Numbered from the stretch's first letter, positions 11,901-19,800 are shown. The stretch: 64,000 nucleotides of DNA from Novipirellula artificiosorum (GCF_007860135.1 NZ_SJPV01000001.1:1361299-1425298), one strand, 5' to 3'. Notes: a model not told the origin generated them from the letters alone. Made by a program: numbers and translations.

Positions 11901-14234
11901 GGCTTCGTGGCGGCGGGCGAGATCGAGAGCACGACCAAGGAGTGGTCCGTCAGCCGCAGCTACGAACCCGCCAAACGCATGTTCGACGGTCACGAAGTAC
12001 CGCGAGGCTTCGATGTCGTCAACGGAAGTTACAAATCGTTCACGAACCCGTTGACTCAATTGCCCGTCGGGCAGCTTGCCGAAGTGACCTTGAAGCCGCG
12101 TCGTTATGTCGCTTCAAGTCAGCGTGATCAGCCGGCGGATTATCTGGTCTTAACCGAACCGATTCCGGCTGGTTGCGTGGTGCTGAGCGAATCGGTCTCG
12201 GGAACCTTCGAGCGATTTGAGATCGGGCCGGGGCAAATCACGTTTTACCTCGGCGATCGACAATACCCGGGCGACATTCACTACACCGTCGTCGGCTATG
12301 TCCCCGGCCGTTACCGAACACCGCAATCGGTGCTGAGAAGTTTTTATGAGCCAGCTCACTTTGCCGTTTCCACCGAAAAGGAATTGCAGGTTCTCGGTTC
12401 CGAAGGCATCTCAGCCGACGAATACCGCTGGACACCCGACGAATTGTATTCCTTGGGCCAGCAAGCCTTCGAGAAGCAGCACTATGCCTTAGCTCACCAA
12501 CACTTGACGACGCTGTTTTCGAGTTGGCAACTCGATGCCGACAAATACAAACACTGTGTCGAGTGGCTGTTTGCCGCTTCGTTGGCCGAGAACATGCATA
12601 ACGACATCGTGGCGTACTTTGAAGTGTTGAAAGAGAAGTATCCCGAGGTGGAGATCTCGTTTGAAGACATCCTGCGGGTCGCCAAGAGCTACCAAACACT
12701 CGGTGAATATGAACGGAGCTATTTGGTGTACCGGGCGACGATCGAAGGGAGCTTTGAACGCGAATCACAAGTCGCTGGATTCCTGAACGCGCGGGGCGAA
12801 TTCGTTCGCAGTGTTCAGGCCATGGAAAAGCTGCTGCGTGATTATCCCCGCGAATCCTACATTGCGTCCGCTGCCTATGCCTTGGCGCAAGAAACCTTCC
12901 GCCGTGCTGGCTCCGCGAACCAGGATCAGAAAATGAAAGCAACCGGTTTGACTCGGGTGCATTTAATTCGTTCGTCCATCAAGATGCTTGACCATTTTGT
13001 CACCACCTGGCCACTTGACCCTGAGGCAGACCAAGCCAGCTTTGCCTTGGCGACGGCATTGGTCGATTTGGAACAGTTTCCCGCAGTGATCCAGCGTTGC
13101 AAGGCGTATGCCGATCGCTATCCAAGCAGCCGATTATTGGATTCGTTTTGGTACATGATTGGGTACGCGCACTTCGAACTCGAACAGGCTGAGCAGGCCC
13201 TCGAAATGTGTCGCAAAGTCGCCGCGGCGACCTTCCCGGTTCCCGCGACAGGGGCCACCCGGCGAGCCGACAACCGCTGGGAAGCGATCTACATCATGGG
13301 CCAAATCTACCACAGTCTGGGCGATGCTGCGAAAGCCATTGCGGAGTACACGCAGGTCGAAGAACGGTTTGCGGACGCCGCCGAGGCGATTGACTTCTTT
13401 AATCGAAAACAGGTTGAATTTGATGAAGTCACGACCATCAAAACCGACAATCCGAAAACGGTGGAATTGCGATTTCGCAACATCGACGAAGTCGCATTGA
13501 AAGTGTACCGAATCGACTTGATGAAGTTTGGTTTGATGCAGCGAAACTTGAACCGGATCACAGCCATCAATCTGGCAGGCATCAAACCGCATCATGAAGA
13601 AACGGTGCAACTTGGCGATGGCAAAGACTATCGGGATCGGACGAAAACGCTATCGCTGCCGCTCGAGAAGGAAGGGGCTTACTTGATTGTCGGTCGTGGA
13701 GGCAATTTGTATGCATCCGGCTTGGTGCTCGTCAGTCCCCTGACGCTGATGGTCCAAGAAGATGTGCGATCCGGTAGAGTACGGGTGAGCATCAAGGACG
13801 CAAGTGATGACCGGTTTGTCAGCGACGTGCACGTCAAGGTGATCGGCTCGGCGAATGATCAATTCGTTTCTGGTGATACCGATTTGCGAGGGTTAATGAT
13901 CGCGGACGACATTCAAGGAACCTCGACGGTGATCGCTCAACGAGGTGCGGACCACTATGCGTTTTACCGAGGCAAGTTGCCGATGCAACGGGTCCAGGCC
14001 GAAGACGACCCGCCGATGGGGGAACCGTTCGGTGGGGGAGAGGATCCGTTCGACGATCTATTTGGTGGCGAGCCCGCAGCGCAGCAAGCTGCACCACGTG
14101 GAGCGAAAGGGAAGGGAACGCTGCGAGATAACCTGTTGCGGCAAAACTGGATTTTTCAAAACGAAAAGCAACAGCTCTACGAAGGCTTGCTCAATAACGA
14201 GCGTAGCGGCATCAAGTCGAAAGAGGCCTATTAG
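5937..14234 (+). CDS. Giant TPR plus alpha-2-macroglobulin family exported protein
   Basis: 2765 residues. The chosen ATG at 5937 has a good GGAGA site and opens directly into a signal peptide (MPSARHSLFAFVAICG). Residues about 60-560 are tetratricopeptide-like repeats (tandem EYEIA, YDEAIAAFE and DQAISAWKAFL units). Next come MG-type beta domains, a bait-like region with a glycine-rich patch (GYGMGGGGFGGGFGG, about 1305-1325), the TED-like alpha/alpha domain (about 1650-1900, QDGGWAWSG), and a second TPR block (about 2170-2510) followed by another MG-like domain and an acidic, glycine-rich tail. Bacterial macroglobulins trap proteases at the envelope. Here the usual thioester CxEQ is replaced by FPCGLIST (Cys about 1666), so covalent trapping looks lost. 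No penicillin-binding protein 1C partner gene is adjacent. It is the largest gene in the window. Confidence 0.85.
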   Translation: MPSARHSLFAFVAICGFVSLIGYEPVLGADALPAGGNDAASTCISSLPPTTPAIQDAMQSRAFDQACELIEAELAKEAVTDADHLRYLQGVALTEAKKYDEAIAAFERLEKDFPESDWISRSRFGRANVMVRQRQYIDAGVIYEAEAERLLSRDRKDELAKIYLEFADRYFEGLPAEDPSQAKQPDYAQALTYYSEAVKLGPTLAVRQQIEFRIARCQEELKQNAEADKSYQRFLDQYAEGESAGTEEMLVEVQFRLGSVQLGQGLNAAARRTWQDLLLEGKHKTTESATDAIQEFVARAEYEIAHTYGLPKTPTVGDLELAVAAAAKFLQNHPTHELAPKAEYEIAGGYFHHGRHQQAIEWLKKLIDNPAYQSSDQVPIARQALGNQFLAQEKFDQAISAWKAFLDKHPTDPKWPEVQKRIVDAEYAKGEYAAKQKQYDAARETWQTFLNKYPLDPRAASILLQFGKMKYDAGDAEHTEKVSAAVEAGQSAQSVELSEVSASLFETAIVDWRRVVSKYPKTSEASEASWLIGTTLEDQLGKLPEALKAYKETEGAFAAQAHSRITRLTTPQLQLVTERKFRSDEKPRIKLTTRNLEKVSVKAYRVDMTDYFRKMHLATGLEKLDIALIDPDQQFEHSIDGFAEYKQIDGDVEIAIDGPGVTAVTVSSEKLEATTMVVVSDIDMIVKSSRNELFLFAENMLEGKPAAGVSVLISDGSKVFAEEITGDDGVLQKNYDELKTVQDLRVFAVHQGHVASTVNNLNGLDFAVGLTPRGYLYTDRPAYRAGQLVNIKGIVRWVDQDRFTFAVGETFKLDLYDSRGLLLQSEDVALNAFGAITSNLLLPETTAEGDCRVHLHRVSAGEDDAVGALSFSTSFKVTEYKLEPIEISVDLEKSVYFRGETVKGVIELKYYYGTPLVGESVHYRLGNDGELLTAKTDSNGKIEIEFETQRLSESQVLPLTVEYRDRSLSATQMVYIATRGFAVTASSRRDVYLVGESFETQFQVADPAGDPVETKLEVEVFKQTTTPTGQGEKWVESHQVTTDSAEGFARQTLALDDNGIYKIRATGTDQFGNQVSGEHQVRISGDKDAIRLRILAERHSFKVGELAELNLHWREQPALALVTFEGASILSHQLVDLAQGNNTLKVPMSVDFAPNVYLSVAVMQRNQFHAAESEFQVAQSLQVTLTPDQNELTPGGEVSVEIEVADPQGKPVSAELSLALVQTNLLQSFQESQTAIDEFFRSGRRTRAVRQATSCTFDDRPTTRKISQFLLAESERRETLERETQELAIVGDFAVSQYSRAPQAQMGGYGMGGGGFGGGFGGMAPPVPNAPASMEPQSAVTSGRIVYGGAVNADAGQAGQMQMGRQSGSNRAMPSSSKTWAANLSSELNESPQDQTSLVLSTTSLGLPQQSQVSINGITSAGKFVTVNGRGQAEAEQLARSQGLQVLPATAYGETAFWDPVVVTDEQGKATVTITLPERSTAWRLRAKGINHGTLAGEASADVVTKKDLFGELKLPLAFTAGDSVQVPVEIHHSLDDARKVTVKLKATLGDKSTEQTQAVDVEGPAIQKLVFPVEIEAADQAVFELSVSADDGRSDQTTAVVAIRPYGFPVYATASGTSSQSTLAMLAFNEKLKAEESSLEILIGANVNRSLVRSVLGSGDVVFPCGLISTSPMERAVSDVLGGVSLQKMMGEVMQGNSPDSQTLSNRITSAVTVLISAQRQDGGWAWSGKPNQGDADSYLSARVMWALSEARAGGFLVPSPSFDKGKSFLQSSFTSTPQSNLERQTVLLHAMAVSGCGDFAFANRLYRERNRLSSAGLTHLALTLAAMNRKEMAAGLIDLIKIPFDSQPIAPADRSRMLPWTRNRVELQAMVLLAIEEIVPNHPQGAKGVEALMAARIGDRWPVEKSNGPAIAALARWYSIKRPGLETYRLTVSVNDQEIETLEMDPAQDPGRRIRVSGRLLRSDKPNRIEFSLQGRATFCYSAVLTGFVAAGEIESTTKEWSVSRSYEPAKRMFDGHEVPRGFDVVNGSYKSFTNPLTQLPVGQLAEVTLKPRRYVASSQRDQPADYLVLTEPIPAGCVVLSESVSGTFERFEIGPGQITFYLGDRQYPGDIHYTVVGYVPGRYRTPQSVLRSFYEPAHFAVSTEKELQVLGSEGISADEYRWTPDELYSLGQQAFEKQHYALAHQHLTTLFSSWQLDADKYKHCVEWLFAASLAENMHNDIVAYFEVLKEKYPEVEISFEDILRVAKSYQTLGEYERSYLVYRATIEGSFERESQVAGFLNARGEFVRSVQAMEKLLRDYPRESYIASAAYALAQETFRRAGSANQDQKMKATGLTRVHLIRSSIKMLDHFVTTWPLDPEADQASFALATALVDLEQFPAVIQRCKAYADRYPSSRLLDSFWYMIGYAHFELEQAEQALEMCRKVAAATFPVPATGATRRADNRWEAIYIMGQIYHSLGDAAKAIAEYTQVEERFADAAEAIDFFNRKQVEFDEVTTIKTDNPKTVELRFRNIDEVALKVYRIDLMKFGLMQRNLNRITAINLAGIKPHHEETVQLGDGKDYRDRTKTLSLPLEKEGAYLIVGRGGNLYASGLVLVSPLTLMVQEDVRSGRVRVSIKDASDDRFVSDVHVKVIGSANDQFVSGDTDLRGLMIADDIQGTSTVIAQRGADHYAFYRGKLPMQRVQAEDDPPMGEPFGGGEDPFDDLFGGEPAAQQAAPRGAKGKGTLRDNLLRQNWIFQNEKQQLYEGLLNNERSGIKSKEAY

Positions 14235-14432
14235 CATTGGGAACATCGTGGCGGCTTGGATCGGATGCTTGTTTCGGCTGCGGTTTCTCAGCCCACCTTC
14301 GCAGGGTCTGGATCAAGCGCCGTCGGGAGTGCTTCGGATGGTTCCTCGCGTCAGCACGTTGCCGGAGATGGCGGTCAGGTGGTAAGCTGCGGGAAATCGA
14401 AAACGTCACTTTTTTCCCGTTCGGATCGGTCC

Positions 14433-15056
14433 ATGCCTCGCATTGAATTCGTCTACTTTGACCTCGGCAACGTGTTGCTGTCGTTTGATCCCGAGCGTGC
14501 TTTGACGAACATGGCCAGCGGGTTGGGGACCACCGCGCGGGAAGTGGAACAAAGCCTCTACCTGAGCGGGCTGCAAGATCGCTACGAGCATGGCGAAGTC
14601 ACGGGTGAGCAGGTGGCGACGATCTTGCGGAATCAGTTTGGCCGCAGTGAGGCGGACTTGACGACTGCGGCTTTCCTTGAAGCCGGCAGCGATATGTTCA
14701 CGCCGATCGAGTCGATGATTGAAACCGTGACCCAGGTTCAGCGATCAGGCATTCGCTGTGGCTTGTTATCGAACACCTGCCAGTCTCACTGGGATTGGGT
14801 CAATCGTCCGACCTGGCCCGTCGCAGCCATTTCATGGGCGACTCAGATCTTGAGCTGCGAAGTCGGTGCGATGAAACCCAATCCGGTGATCTACGAAGCC
14901 GCCGAAAAGGCAGCGGGCACACGGCCCGATCAAATTCTATTCCTGGACGACCGAGAGGAGAATGTCATCGCAGCGATGGATCGCGGGTGGAATGCAGTAC
15001 AATGTTTTGGTGGCGAACAAGCCGAAGCCGCATTGAAGGAATTTGCGGTGATTTGA
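14433..15056 (+). CDS. HAD-superfamily phosphatase, YihX/epoxide-hydrolase-like subgroup
   Basis: 207 residues from the ATG at 14433; the frame is open further upstream but those residues are not HAD-like. Motif I is FDLGNVLL (nucleophile D10, with N13 instead of the second Asp, as in YihX). Motif II is LLSNT, motif III the lysine of GAMKPNP, and motif IV FLDDREEN. These four motifs indicate an active haloacid-dehalogenase-fold phosphatase; E. coli YihX removes phosphate from alpha-D-glucose 1-phosphate, but the substrate here is unknown. The gene stands alone, 198 bp after the macroglobulin gene and 123 bp before ppx/gppA. A short direct repeat (GAACGCCACGGAT twice, about 15101-15130) lies between it and the next gene. 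Confidence 0.85.
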   Translation: MPRIEFVYFDLGNVLLSFDPERALTNMASGLGTTAREVEQSLYLSGLQDRYEHGEVTGEQVATILRNQFGRSEADLTTAAFLEAGSDMFTPIESMIETVTQVQRSGIRCGLLSNTCQSHWDWVNRPTWPVAAISWATQILSCEVGAMKPNPVIYEAAEKAAGTRPDQILFLDDREENVIAAMDRGWNAVQCFGGEQAEAALKEFAVI

Positions 15057-15179
15057 TCAACGCTTCATATCAAGGGCCACGCAGCCATCGGCGGTGGTCG
15101 GAACGCCACGGATTCTGAACGCCACGGATGATGTCAACCCGCAGGACGTTGGTCTCCGACTTCTATTAAAAACACAAAC

Positions 15180-16760
15180 ATGACCTCCACCGCTCAAATT
15201 CCATCGACTCCTCTTCTTCCCATTTCGCCTCGACCGGTGGCGGTCATCGATATTGGGGCGACGAGCATTCGGATGGCCATCGCGGAAATTCATCCCGATG
15301 GCGAAGTCCGCACCCTTGACACGCTGGTTCAACCGGTCGATCTCGGCCGCGAAGCGTTCGCAATACGGCGGCTCAGCCGCAAGAGCATCGAACGAGCGGC
15401 AGCGATCCTGAAACAATACCAACGTGTGCTGCGTGAGTACGGCATCACGTCGAATGAGAACGTTCGCGTGGTTGCGACGACAGCCGTTCGGGAAGCACTC
15501 AACCGTTTGGCATTTACCGACCGCGCGTACATCGTCACGGGATTGACGGTCGAGACGATCGATGAAGCCGAGGTGAGCCGTATCACGTACATGGGGATCG
15601 CACCTCAGCTGCGCAGCGATCCCGAACTGGCCGATGGCCGCTCGATCGTCGCGGAGGTCGGTGGTGGCAACACCGAGGTGTTGGTGATCCGCAGCGGCAA
15701 CGTTCTCCACAGTCAATCGTATCGACTTGGATCGCTGCGGCTATTGCAATTGCTTGATCAGGCTCGCGTCCTGCCGTCGCGACGTCGCGGCTTTTTGGAA
15801 AGCCATATTCGGAGGACGCTTGACAATATGGTTGACGACGTCCAACCCGATCCGACCAACCGCATGGTGGCATTTGGCGGCGACATTCGATTCGCCGCGC
15901 ATCGTTTGCTCGACGATTGGGACGGCGTTTCACTGGCTCCCCTGGCGACCGACCGCTTGGCCGAATTCACCGATGAGGTGCTCAAGCTGGATGAAGACAC
16001 CATCGTGAGACGTTACGGCGCGAGTTTCATTGAAGCGGAAACACTCGGCCCGGCACTGTTGGGGTACACCATGTTGGCTCAGGCCTTTCAACAGCCTTCG
16101 CTGTTTGTGTGTGACACCAATTTGCGAGATGGGCTGCTGCATGACATGGCGGTCGGTGGCAGTTGGACCGCCGAATTTCGCAATCAAATTGTCCGTTCGG
16201 CGTTGGGTTTGGGGCGTCGTTTTGATTTTGACGAAGCCCACGCACGGAATGTTGCCGAATTATCGAGAAAACTGTTCGACCAGCTCAAGCCAGAACACAA
16301 GCTTGATTATCGTCATGAGGTGATCCTGCATGTCGCTGCATTGCTGCATGAGATTGGGTTGATGATCAATGTACGGAGCAATCACAAGCACGCCTTGTAT
16401 GTCATCCGCAACAGTGAGATTTTTGGATTGTCGAAGAGCGAGTTGTTGCAAGTCGGTTTGCTCGCCCGCTATCACCGCCGTGCCTACCCCCAACCGTCGC
16501 ACGAAGGTTATGGGGCGCTGGGCCGAGAAGAGCGAGTGGTGGTGGCCAAATTGGCGTCGATTTTGCGTTTAGCCATTGCGCTGGATGATACGCGCAGCGG
16601 CCGTATCCGAGAAATCGAATGCACGCGAGAATCGAGGCAATTGGTCATCAATGTCCCTGGTGTCGATGATGTGTCGCTTGAACAGGTTGCGATGCGACAG
16701 AATGCTGGGCTGTTTCGAGACGTGTTTGGCATGCCGGTCTTGCTACGCGCGGGACGCTGA
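15180..16760 (+). CDS. Ppx/GppA phosphatase family protein with C-terminal HD domain
   Basis: 526 residues. The N-terminal ASKHA ATPase-fold region carries VAVIDIGATSIRMAI (about 20-34), VVATTAVREA (about 97-106), the glutamate-containing DEAEVSR loop and the glycine-rich EVGGGNTEV. This family hydrolyses inorganic polyphosphate or the 5'-phosphate of pppGpp. The C-terminal part has an HD-type signature (HEVILHVAALLHEIG) and an ARYHRR motif, as in long exopolyphosphatases. No clear ribosome-binding site precedes the ATG; the leader is AT-rich. The methyltransferase gene follows after 27 bp, so the two may share a transcript. Which substrate is preferred cannot be decided from sequence; the stringent-response and phosphate-storage roles are both possible. 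Confidence 0.88.
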   Translation: MTSTAQIPSTPLLPISPRPVAVIDIGATSIRMAIAEIHPDGEVRTLDTLVQPVDLGREAFAIRRLSRKSIERAAAILKQYQRVLREYGITSNENVRVVATTAVREALNRLAFTDRAYIVTGLTVETIDEAEVSRITYMGIAPQLRSDPELADGRSIVAEVGGGNTEVLVIRSGNVLHSQSYRLGSLRLLQLLDQARVLPSRRRGFLESHIRRTLDNMVDDVQPDPTNRMVAFGGDIRFAAHRLLDDWDGVSLAPLATDRLAEFTDEVLKLDEDTIVRRYGASFIEAETLGPALLGYTMLAQAFQQPSLFVCDTNLRDGLLHDMAVGGSWTAEFRNQIVRSALGLGRRFDFDEAHARNVAELSRKLFDQLKPEHKLDYRHEVILHVAALLHEIGLMINVRSNHKHALYVIRNSEIFGLSKSELLQVGLLARYHRRAYPQPSHEGYGALGREERVVVAKLASILRLAIALDDTRSGRIREIECTRESRQLVINVPGVDDVSLEQVAMRQNAGLFRDVFGMPVLLRAGR

Positions 16761-16787
16761 TAAGTAAACAGAAAGGATAAGTGATCC

Positions 16788-18056
16788 ATGTCCCATCGCT
16801 GTGTTTTCCGTGTAACGCCAGTGGCTTGTTTCTTGGGGAGTCTTTGTTTGGCATTTTTGATTCGGTCCGAGCAGACTCAAGCGGACGACCTCTATGCGAT
16901 CGCTCGAGAACAGTTGGTGCGAGATCGCATCGCAACCGCTGGGGTGACGGACGAGCGCGTTCTTGACGCGATCCGTGCCACGGAGCGGCATGAGTTTGTG
17001 CCGCGAAGCCAACGGGAACGCGCTTATTTGGACATGTCCCTACCGATTGGCGAGTCGCAAACGATCAGTAGCCCGTTCATCGTTGCGATGATGACGCAAG
17101 CGATTGAGCCGAAATCGACCGACATCGTATTGGAAATTGGGACCGGCAGCGGCTACCAAGCGGCCGTGCTCAGCCCGCTCGTCAAGCAGGTGTACTCGAT
17201 CGAAATCGTCAAAGAGCTTGGCGATCGCGCCGCCGAGACGCTGAAGCGGTTGGATTACAAAAACATTTCGACTCGTGTCGGCGATGGCTTCCTTGGCTGG
17301 GAAGAAGCAGCACCGTTTGACAAGATCATCGTCACCTGTAGCCCCGAATCGGTCCCACTGCCGCTGGTCGAGCAGCTCCGTGAAGGGGGTGTCATGATCA
17401 TTCCGGTTGGCGAACGCTATCAACAAACGCTCTATTTGATGACCAAGCAAGAGGGGAAACTTGTTCGCAAGGCGCTCCGTCCTACCTTGTTCGTTCCGAT
17501 GACCGGCGAAGCAGAGCAAGGAAGGCAAGTCCATCCCGATGCAGCCAATCCCGTCGTCGTGAACGGCGATTTCGAAACCCTGCCAGGCGATGAAGAGGTC
17601 GCGGTCAACGATTTCGTGCCAGGCTGGTATTACGGTCGCCAAGTCAAACACGTCCGCGCGGACAGCAACGATTCGAAGGATACCGCGAGCGGCAAGGCGT
17701 TTGTTCGCTTCGAAAACGAGACCCCTGGACTCAGTTCGCATCTGTTGCAAGGCATCCCGATCGACGGAAAGCAAGTGTCCATGATCCGGTTGAGCGGGCG
17801 CGTGCGAACCGACGGGGTTCAAATCGGCCCCGATCCCGAATCGCTACCGATGATCGCGATCAGCCTTTACGACGAGCAGCGCCGCGACCTCGGGACCTAC
17901 TGGCTCGGGCCCTTCCGAGGTACGCGATCTTGGAAAGAAGTCAGCCGATTGGTGCGAATTCCTGGGCAGACTCGTGAAGCGATCCTCCGGTTGGGCCTGT
18001 TCGGAGCCACTGGGTTGGCGGAATTTGACGAAATTGTGATCAAAAAAGTCGACTGA
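16788..18056 (+). CDS. pcm: Exported protein-L-isoaspartate O-methyltransferase with C-terminal beta domain
   Basis: 422 residues. A signal peptide (VACFLGSLCLAFLI) is followed by a full PIMT domain, about 38-250: the substrate-loop motif SQTISSPFIVAMM (like the family's GQTIS-P), SAM-binding VLEIGTGSGYQAAVL, and the post-motif GGVMIIPVG. PIMT repairs isoaspartyl residues in aged proteins using S-adenosylmethionine and is usually cytosolic; the signal sequence suggests an envelope location. Residues about 262-422 (NPVVVNGDFE ... GATGLAEFDEIVIKKVD) look like a galactose-binding or CBM4/9-type jelly roll, which ordinary Pcm (about 210 residues) lacks. AAAGGA about 11 bases before the ATG serves as ribosome-binding site. 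Periplasmic SAM supply is an open problem for this interpretation. Confidence 0.85.
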   Translation: MSHRCVFRVTPVACFLGSLCLAFLIRSEQTQADDLYAIAREQLVRDRIATAGVTDERVLDAIRATERHEFVPRSQRERAYLDMSLPIGESQTISSPFIVAMMTQAIEPKSTDIVLEIGTGSGYQAAVLSPLVKQVYSIEIVKELGDRAAETLKRLDYKNISTRVGDGFLGWEEAAPFDKIIVTCSPESVPLPLVEQLREGGVMIIPVGERYQQTLYLMTKQEGKLVRKALRPTLFVPMTGEAEQGRQVHPDAANPVVVNGDFETLPGDEEVAVNDFVPGWYYGRQVKHVRADSNDSKDTASGKAFVRFENETPGLSSHLLQGIPIDGKQVSMIRLSGRVRTDGVQIGPDPESLPMIAISLYDEQRRDLGTYWLGPFRGTRSWKEVSRLVRIPGQTREAILRLGLFGATGLAEFDEIVIKKVD

Positions 18057-18130
18057 ATTTGGGTGATTCCGCCTGCCGATTCCCTCGATCACGCCGCAAG
18101 GTTGACGCAGACGCCCTTGTCTTCCTGGGC

Positions 18131-18136
18131 TATAAT
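18131..18136 (+). promoter_or_regulatory. Candidate -10 box (TATAAT) upstream of the TIGR03000 gene
   Basis: A perfect TATAAT lies about 128 bp before the chosen GTG. A TTGACG at 18102-18107 is too far away (23 bp) for a standard -35 element, so the call rests on the -10 only. Confidence 0.25.
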
Positions 18137-18263
18137 TCCTTCCTAAACTGCTTGTTTCTCCGCGAGCAGCCGCTATCCTACCGCTAGCGACGTCTCCACC
18201 TTCTGGAGTGCGAAATCGCTCTTTTCAATCGAATCATCGAGCTTGACGGAGGGTTTTTCTGCA

Positions 18264-19541
18264 GTGATCCATTACTTAAGGGTTCTCACCATTGCCTCAG
18301 CAATGGTCGCAGCGAGCAGCTTGCCGAACATCGTGTCGGCAGCTGGCAGTTACGGTTCTTACGGCGGCAGCTACGGTTCTTCTGGCGGCAGCTACGGTTC
18401 CTCTGGTGGCTACACCTCTCACGGAGGGGGATCCAGCGGCGGCTACGTGGCCTACAACCTTGGCAGCTCGGGCGGTCGCGTTGGACCGCTTGCAAGTCTG
18501 TTTGAAAAACTCCATGCGAAACATGCCGCTCGCAAGGCAGCTCGTTACCAAGGTGGCTGTAGCGGTGGCAGCACGGGATACGCTGTGTATCGCAGTCGTG
18601 GCGGATCGAGCGGTGGATCCTATGGGGGCTACTCGGGTTACAGCGCAGGATGCTGTGGTGGAAGCGTCAGTCCGGTCAGCTTCGTCATCGGCAGCTACGG
18701 CAGCAGCGGAGGAATCAGTCGATACGAAGCTCCGACGGTTCCGGCGGTCGATTTCTACTCGGCCCCGATCGAATCGGAAATGGGCTACGAGTCACCGATG
18801 ATCGAATCGTCCTATGAAACGTATTCGTCGCCGATTGAGGAGACAATTCTTGAGGGCGGTCAAGGCTCGGATGCGATCATGGAAAGCGGTCCGAGCGTGA
18901 TTGCCGATCCAGAACCGCCCCTTGAAGACGGTTCGGTCAGTAACGAAACGATCGAAAATTCGACTCGCTATGAATCAGCCAAACCACGGCTCGACCAAGA
19001 TGCCGCATTGCTAACGGTCGCCGTCCCTGACGATGCCAAGGTAACGGTCAACGGGCACGTTACGACGAGTGAAGGCAACGTTCGTCAATTCATGTCGCGT
19101 GGATTGAAAGAAGGATACGTCTACACGTACGTGGTGCATGTCGACTATACGTCCGATGGCGAGACGATGTCGGATTCACAGTCGATTCAACTTCGCCCTG
19201 GTGACGTCGAACGGGTGATATTTGACGTTCCTGTGAAAGAGCCGCAACCGGAAACGAAAGCCGCGCCAGCAAACAGCGATGTCGTCACGGTTGTGAAGTT
19301 GCATGTGCCCGAAGGCGCTGCCGTCACTTTGGCGGGTAACGTGACCAACGGCAAAGGTAGTTTGCGGACCTTCCGTACCTCGCAGTTGAAGCCGGGCGAG
19401 CAATGGACCGGGTACACCATTCACGTCACCGCAACGGTAAACGGCCAATCGGTTAGCAAGGAACGAACCGTTGATGTGGCCGCCGGCAGCACGACGGAGT
19501 TGACCTTCGATTTCGACAGCAACGCAATCGCTCGACGATAG
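18264..19541 (+). CDS. Glycine/serine/tyrosine-rich exported protein with two TIGR03000 domains
   Basis: 425 residues from the GTG at 18264, which has GGAGGG ten bases upstream; a TTG at 18243 in the same frame is the alternative. A signal peptide (VLTIASAMVAASSLPNIVSAA) leads into a low-complexity repeat region of GSYG and GSSGG units (about 30-160), then an acidic linker. Two copies of the planctomycete-specific TIGR03000 domain follow, at about 245-325 and 338-420; both have the LTV-VP--A-VT--G core, a xxFxSxxLxxG element and a hydrophobic final strand. The repeat-rich first half suggests a surface or cell-wall protein. The function of the domain is not known. A strong terminator follows 45 bp after the stop. 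Confidence 0.82.
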   Translation: MIHYLRVLTIASAMVAASSLPNIVSAAGSYGSYGGSYGSSGGSYGSSGGYTSHGGGSSGGYVAYNLGSSGGRVGPLASLFEKLHAKHAARKAARYQGGCSGGSTGYAVYRSRGGSSGGSYGGYSGYSAGCCGGSVSPVSFVIGSYGSSGGISRYEAPTVPAVDFYSAPIESEMGYESPMIESSYETYSSPIEETILEGGQGSDAIMESGPSVIADPEPPLEDGSVSNETIENSTRYESAKPRLDQDAALLTVAVPDDAKVTVNGHVTTSEGNVRQFMSRGLKEGYVYTYVVHVDYTSDGETMSDSQSIQLRPGDVERVIFDVPVKEPQPETKAAPANSDVVTVVKLHVPEGAAVTLAGNVTNGKGSLRTFRTSQLKPGEQWTGYTIHVTATVNGQSVSKERTVDVAAGSTTELTFDFDSNAIARR

Positions 19542-19585
19542 TCGATGGTTCGTGTTACCGTATGATGGCAACGCCATTTCGAATC

Positions 19586-19622
19586 AGCCGCACTCTTTAC
19601 AGAAGGGTGCGGCTTTTTTTTG
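19586..19622 (+). terminator. Rho-independent terminator
   Basis: An 8-bp stem AGCCGCAC / GTGCGGCT with a 13-base loop, followed directly by a run of eight T. It lies 45 bp after the TIGR03000 gene stop. Confidence 0.9.
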
Positions 19623-19656
19623 GGCCGTTCACGAGATCCGTTAGCCCGGATTATTC

Positions 19657-19727
19657 GTTGGAGTGGTAGGCTTTAGCCGATTGCGTGCTGGATCCTTACT
19701 GAATCGGCTAAAGCCTACGACTCCAAC
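19657..19727. repeat. Large palindrome, 26-bp arms
   Basis: Arms 19657-19682 and 19702-19727 are reverse complements at 25 of 26 positions (core TAGGCTTTAGCCGATT), separated by 19 bp. No T-tract follows and a terminator is already present just upstream, so this is a repeat element rather than a terminator. A related degenerate form is at 5500-5562. Confidence 0.85.
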
Positions 19728-19768
19728 ATACGCGTCTGTTTTGATCCTGTAAGGATCTCAGAAGGTAG

Positions 19769-19800
19769 CCCAGGGGTCGCTGCGTAGCGGCGCACCCCGG
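19769..19800. repeat. Imperfect GC-rich palindrome in the xerC intergenic region
   Basis: CCCAGGGGTCGC and GCGCACCCCGG form an imperfect stem around TGCGTAGCG. It is followed by a GGGAGAGGGGAGAGGGGAG purine run and, near 19880, a degenerate copy of the GCACGACCTCC element. The rest of 19801-20051 shows no gene. Confidence 0.5.

Noticed and set aside
12238-12942. A 234-residue frame antisense to the macroglobulin gene
   Set aside because: Arg, Ser and Pro rich shadow of a well-supported gene; such long antisense frames are common in GC-rich coding sequence.
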